In this document: in pieces, positions 62,001 through 64,000 of the stretch | Layout: every line of letters begins with the position of its first letter | Numbering within the stretch: position 1 is the stretch's first letter | From: Paenibacillus senegalensis JC66 | Lineage (GTDB): Bacteria > Bacillota > Bacilli > Paenibacillales > NBRC-103111 | DNA length: 64,000 nucleotides | Direction of reading: 5' to 3' | NCBI RefSeq assembly: GCF_000285515.1 | Contig: NZ_HE610962.1 | Coordinates: forward strand, 137,030-201,029 | Position numbers and translations under genes: made by a program | Notes under the pieces: generated by a model | Database searches by the model: none | The model's input: only the letters and a program-made list of their open reading frames with translations | Told to the model about the DNA's origin: nothing

Positions 62001-63818
62001 CTGCACCACATTGGAGCGCGCCGATTCATTTCCTGTGCGATCATAGGCGGAAAGCGCTATTCGGTAAGGGATACCATTAACCAAGTTGTGAATAGTATAA
62101 GACGTGCTCCCGCCAACAAGCGTTATTTGTGTCCAGGCCCCCCCCTCATCCTCTGACAGATATATATAGTAACCTTCAAGATCCGCTTCCGTATTGGCCG
62201 TCCAGGTTAAAGCGATTTCGCTATCTCCAGGAACAGCGGTCAGCCCTGTCGGGACTGCTGGCGGCTCACGGTCTCCGGGCTCCCCGGGCTCTCCGGGTTC
62301 TCCGGGTTCTCCAGGTTCTCCAGGTTCTCCGGGTTCTCCAGGCTCTCCAGGTTCTCCGGGCTCTCCGGGTTCTCCAGGTTCTCCAGGCTCTCCGGGTTCT
62401 CCAGGCTCTCCGGGTTCTCCGGGTTCTCCAGGTTCTCCAGGCTCTCCAGGTTCTCCAGGATTGCCAGGCTGCGACGGTCCTCCACCATTGCCCCCACCGG
62501 AATAACCGGAGCCAGGGTTGACCGGTCTGGTTCCGTCCTCTTTTTTAGACAGGTATTGAATTCCAAGGTTGTTATGCTTTCCTGCTGCTGGCGAGACGTA
62601 GCTTTCCTCAAGCGTTGTCAATCTGCAGTCGCATTCCTGCCGACTTTCCTCATCCAGTAGAGCAAGAGTTTGAAGCTGGCTCCAATCTTTCAACAATAGA
62701 TCTGCAACGGACAACGTGGAACGATAGAATACTGACTGAAATGAATCATGCTCCAGCAGTGACATTTGATAATCCCGATCTGGAAGTAGGGGTATCCGCC
62801 ATTTTCCCTCCTCATCAGTACGAGTCAAAAAAGCCGGATTGCTCTGCAAAGATACAATGACGCCAGAAGCCGGCTTATCATCTTCTTCATATAAAACTTG
62901 TCCAGAAACGGTACCTGCTTCTGCTGACTGAATTCGGATTTGCTGAAATGCAGGTGGAACGGAGTCAATTTTAATTCTCTCATACCCCACCTGGTTGTCC
63001 TTGCTTAAAATGACATCATATTCGCCCGCAGGCAGCGATACCGGCCACAAGCCTTTAGCATCGGTTTTACCTATAGATACCGGAGCTTTTTTCCCTTTTG
63101 GATAGATCCATACAACAGCATCCGGGAGCGGTAAATTTTCGGAATTAAAAGAGTAAAAATGAATAAGTCCGTTCGTTTTCTTCACTGACCGGTGCAGCAT
63201 AACTGCGGATTCTGCGCGGGTCAATAAACGTTCGCCGGCAAACGTGCCATCAGGATAGCCATTCATGATTCCGGCTTCAAATAAACTGTAAATATGATCA
63301 ACCGCCCAATCTGGCAGCTGTAGATGATCAACGTAACGGGATTCTCCCTTAAAGTCATAAGCAAGCATCCGATTTAGCATAGCGGCTGCTTCTTGTCGGG
63401 TAATTGGCTGATCAGGACGAAAAGTCCCATCTTCATAGCCGGAAACGAGCCCTTGCCTTACCCCCCAATAAACCTCTCTAGCAAACCACTGATTATGTAC
63501 ATCACTAAAAACGGGCTCGTTCCCACTCTCATCTATGGAAGCTGATGAAACGATACGGTTTAGCCACACCAACCATTCAGCACGAGTCACGTCACGATTG
63601 GCGCCGAACGTATCATCGGGGTACCCTTGAATGATCCCCTGCTCCCATAATGCAACAACCTCTTCCACCGCCCATCCTGGAATCTCATCTCTAAACGGCA
63701 TAGCCTTTTCATCCTGATCTTGTCCGGCAGCCGCAAGCGCAGCCGTCATTCCCTCGCCCAAAAAGGTGGGAAGCATTAACAGCAGAGACAGTAAAAGAAT
63801 GCATGCTTTTTTCAGCAA
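56049..63818 (-). CDS. Giant SLH-domain YD/RHS-repeat cell-wall protein
   Basis: A 2,589-residue surface protein. After a signal peptide (about residues 1-31) come three SLH domains (about 40-220; for example GIIQGYPDDTFGANRDVTRAEW) that attach it to the wall. Next are carboxypeptidase-regulatory-like beta modules (about 225-400), a collagen-like run of ~20 Gly-Glu-Pro triplets (about 450-516), a fibronectin type III domain (about 520-612), another regulatory-like module (about 665-730), a large mixed region, YD repeats, and an RHS core ending IDPMLYDSNQGNLYTYVNN...DPCGL near 2455. A ~130-residue Gly/Ala-rich tail follows. The TTG start at 63818 follows GGAGGG. No immunity gene lies beyond its stop, so toxin delivery is unproven. 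Confidence 0.88.
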   Translation of the reverse strand: MLKKACILLLSLLLMLPTFLGEGMTAALAAAGQDQDEKAMPFRDEIPGWAVEEVVALWEQGIIQGYPDDTFGANRDVTRAEWLVWLNRIVSSASIDESGNEPVFSDVHNQWFAREVYWGVRQGLVSGYEDGTFRPDQPITRQEAAAMLNRMLAYDFKGESRYVDHLQLPDWAVDHIYSLFEAGIMNGYPDGTFAGERLLTRAESAVMLHRSVKKTNGLIHFYSFNSENLPLPDAVVWIYPKGKKAPVSIGKTDAKGLWPVSLPAGEYDVILSKDNQVGYERIKIDSVPPAFQQIRIQSAEAGTVSGQVLYEEDDKPASGVIVSLQSNPAFLTRTDEEGKWRIPLLPDRDYQMSLLEHDSFQSVFYRSTLSVADLLLKDWSQLQTLALLDEESRQECDCRLTTLEESYVSPAAGKHNNLGIQYLSKKEDGTRPVNPGSGYSGGGNGGGPSQPGNPGEPGEPGEPGEPGEPGEPGEPGEPGEPGEPGEPGEPGEPGEPGEPGEPGEPGEPGEPGEPGDREPPAVPTGLTAVPGDSEIALTWTANTEADLEGYYIYLSEDEGGAWTQITLVGGSTSYTIHNLVNGIPYRIALSAYDRTGNESARSNVVQAAPVPISEIPLPPDPAAVAPELPVTGTPPFVDSIDFIYRGENPIQQDVDLEFIRKDYAAVVRGKVMDREGRPMSGVTISVLDEERYGYTLSRRDGFFDMVINGQGTVTLQYEKENHLPVQRKVNVLPKEFINAPDVALITLDDRVTKIDLDNSSDWQVAQGSVVTDADGSRQATVIIPGNTTAEMIMSDGSRQPLPEMNFRATEYTVGENGYEAMPGELPSLVGYTYAVELSADEALQANAAEVRFNQPLYLYVDNFINFPVGEIVPIGYYDRQQAAWIPSDNGVVIGIVDIVNGQAAVDTDGDGLADSPERLLELGFDNEELARLAELYEPGTSLWRSPIEHFTPWDCNWPYGPPEGAQPPPDKGPEDQRPDAEDSCNQQGSIIGCQDQSLSQVIGLPGMGGLSLHYSSKRAPGYKDPSILDIPVTDADVPELVQEVVLTVEIAGQKHVQTFDPAPNLSYAFEWDGLDVYGRAVNGKALYKITIGYKYPMQYYSSPEGFARSFGQFSRQRGVAVGAIRNIPDVTINRTWTGYLQSQQNVYSELGVAGWSLNLHHTLDQMTQDVYTGDGRELKSFSNEYDLEIFSPREGFPHGVVSVDVHQNGYLYFSGGITINNRMEQRIFTMSPEGNIEVLAEMPFYNFNTSLSELKVGPDGSVYVAITRAARTQIYRLPSGSDQWEHIAGAASDGVPREDGALAVDISIGYIGDMDIAGDGTVYFLVYQTLYRIGRDGRLGNLGGGLAIPGVAEGEATPTNIGRVDNFRIAPDGSLYLYTYGTWLRKLTPEGRLELVFRFNFQDQRYPALSNGMHVNENPRFSSVVFEMDDYGNFYLVNRSVTPNELYMLTPRGIFYNISEKHLTDYRFNENNFRAVSSTGTIYVQDFGTSTPINPEEYILLSLNPHTNLGQSRYGNLIPDNQEQLLYEFESSRGLHQATYHSVTGDLLYSFDYDDVGRWIHLEDRFGHEVNLERDEHGVPQAIVSSNGTRIGLTVNEHGELIELFQPDGGKYIMEYGENGLLTRMTGPGGYDSIYEYNDRGLLIAAENSSGLKQTLDRQWLDNGYEVTHTLFDTGAYTYRVTRDGQGLLYKRNTDPNGAVIESWTRRDGSQTIEYPDGSTLVKEFGEDPRFGMPAPVLSRFSHTTAEGNVTEVREVREAVMPDSSDPLHLSQYTVTYTVNGAVTTVQYDKDSRTYTETSGEGQVTTYRLDEKSRVIEQQETGLAPLRFSYDEQGRLSQLAQGDQELNYVYDDRTGTLSVADAAGFSKQFTYDQTGRFTSIVQPEGSTYHKQFNGSGQMTGLIMPDGSEYKIEQDAYGRMTRFAPAGSLEAVVRNFSPDGNLSRVTLPGSRMINWDYDEGGRLTAMNDTFIQRHFEYGDSTERISRAISIHDQKVQNLDFTYHGGNLASMIWSGEVNGEAFYEYDSASNLESIHMVAPALPSSGNPEERGRAEGYRGESVTESVYADRWHHGTGQNGVEAVTGSVHDSVYVGNVQLHSSELTYQIDLQWNKDRQMVQFGPFIYDRSAPGGRAASIGDGQWEADITYDEIGRREKVVYSLQGDPMYTETYQYNARGLLEQITRAAPEETSLITYRYDGNGQIEEVSYYNNSNLERTEIYSYDQNRNRTSKKINQDAPIIAQYGANDRLEMLGGAVYQFDAAGYLTQRDSSTFVYGDHGELLQAQVDGGEITFGYDALGRRILREDNAVQAQYMYSNPLMPLLPTVEMLSTGESTVYLYDDNGLLLALERNGKRYYVITDGTGTPQRVVDETGKVVKQMQYDAYGVKLYDSNPEFHLLIGFAGGMEDQATGLIRFGLRDYDPQSGRWTAIDPMLYDSNQGNLYTYVNNNPVQFRDPCGLMCVGASAYAGAGGGVQLCFTSDGMSVCGELGFGAGAGLEVNPFQDLADNGFAVQASVEAGIGPASIEWGYELANINDCFSPSKIGGANLGPLSFDFTDPANTGLQTFEADQLVNPKAGAQAKLAGRVCGQWNW
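62268..62470 (-). repeat. Collagen-like Gly-Glu-Pro coding repeat
   Basis: About 20 tandem GEP triplets encoded by 9-bp CCNGGNTCTC-like units (plus-strand reading). It is an in-frame low-complexity array inside the giant wall protein and could vary in copy number. The complementary strand encodes PGS repeats, which I treat as a shadow. Confidence 0.9.
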
Positions 63819-64000
63819 AACCTAATTCCCTCCACTCTTTTAATGATATAAATCGATGTAACTTTTTCCAATTTAATAATTGTACCGGAAAGCGTACAGC
63901 TTCATAAGCTTCAGAAGGTTCAACCTTTTCTGGGACTTATGTTCTAATTTACCAATAATTATAAATTAGCTTGGTGCAAATGGGACAACATGGTCCCCAT
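63819..64000. other. Upstream region of the giant wall protein
   Basis: AT-rich and gene-free to the window edge. The minus strand carries GGAGGG nine bases before the TTG start; a clear promoter is not visible. AAGCTT-flanked short inverted repeats near 63900-63935 (CTTCATAAGCTTCAGAAGGTTC) may form a small hairpin. Confidence 0.4.

Noticed and set aside
62129..62521. Plus-strand frames encoding PGSPGS-type and Leu/Val/Arg-rich repeats
   Set aside because: They are shadows of the Gly-Glu-Pro coding repeat of the giant minus-strand protein.

Overview
The window looks like chromosomal DNA of a low-to-moderate GC Firmicute, most probably Paenibacillus or a close relative. The reasons are Bacillus-type ribosome-binding sites (GGAGG) before almost every gene, a giant S-layer-homology (SLH) surface protein, an Lpl-type sugar ABC operon next to a membrane-bound AraC-type regulator, many Gfo/Idh/MocA and TIM-barrel sugar genes, and futalosine-pathway menaquinone genes. 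I see no rRNA, tRNA, transposase, phage genes or CRISPR. Intergenic DNA is unusually rich in repeats.

Layout. 0-5 kb: AraC regulator, small anchored protein, VOC protein, a frameshifted methyltransferase, and mqnB-mqnD. 5-9 kb: nitroreductase, Rrf2 regulator, alkyltransferase-like protein and an MFS drug-efflux-type transporter, all on the minus strand. 9-14.2 kb: sugar isomerase-like protein, radical SAM protein, an ABC ATPase-permease pair, then a large noncoding repeat element. 14.2-19.3 kb: sirtuin, Gfo/Idh/MocA oxidoreductase, anchored extracytoplasmic protein, DUF1361 membrane protein.

19.6-30.8 kb: one compact plus-strand operon behind a near-consensus sigma-A promoter. It carries a tripartite tricarboxylate transporter (TctC-B-A), a fumarate-reductase-like flavoprotein with a minimal 2Fe-2S partner, an M20 amidohydrolase, a fumarase/aspartase-superfamily lyase, an AstE/AspA-type deacylase, a GNAT acetyltransferase and an NfsA-like nitroreductase. 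The gene set suggests uptake and stepwise dismantling of an N-acylated or N-substituted dicarboxylate; the substrate is unknown.

30.9-38.7 kb: small membrane protein, broken ABC-2 permease, a heterodimeric ABC exporter whose second subunit carries a repeat insertion in its ATPase domain, a MerR regulator, and the second (inverted) copy of the large repeat element followed by a 43-bp tandem array. 38.7-45 kb: Lpl-type sugar ABC operon with its membrane-bound AraC-type regulator, all minus strand. 45-49.5 kb: hairpin repeat, PHP-domain pseudogene, PP2C phosphatase, Gfo/Idh/MocA oxidoreductase and a divergent sugar isomerase-like protein.

49.6-55.9 kb: a two-component system (7TM-type sensor kinase and OmpR-type regulator) divergent from a cassette of GNAT-like protein, ABC exporter, second GNAT-like protein and a 37-residue peptide gene. 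This is my best candidate for an undescribed peptide modification/export/signalling system. 56-63.8 kb: a 2,589-residue SLH-anchored YD/RHS-repeat wall protein. The other major novelty is the 52-bp-periodic palindromic composite element, present twice in opposite orientation near 13.6-14.2 and 37.6-38.2 kb.
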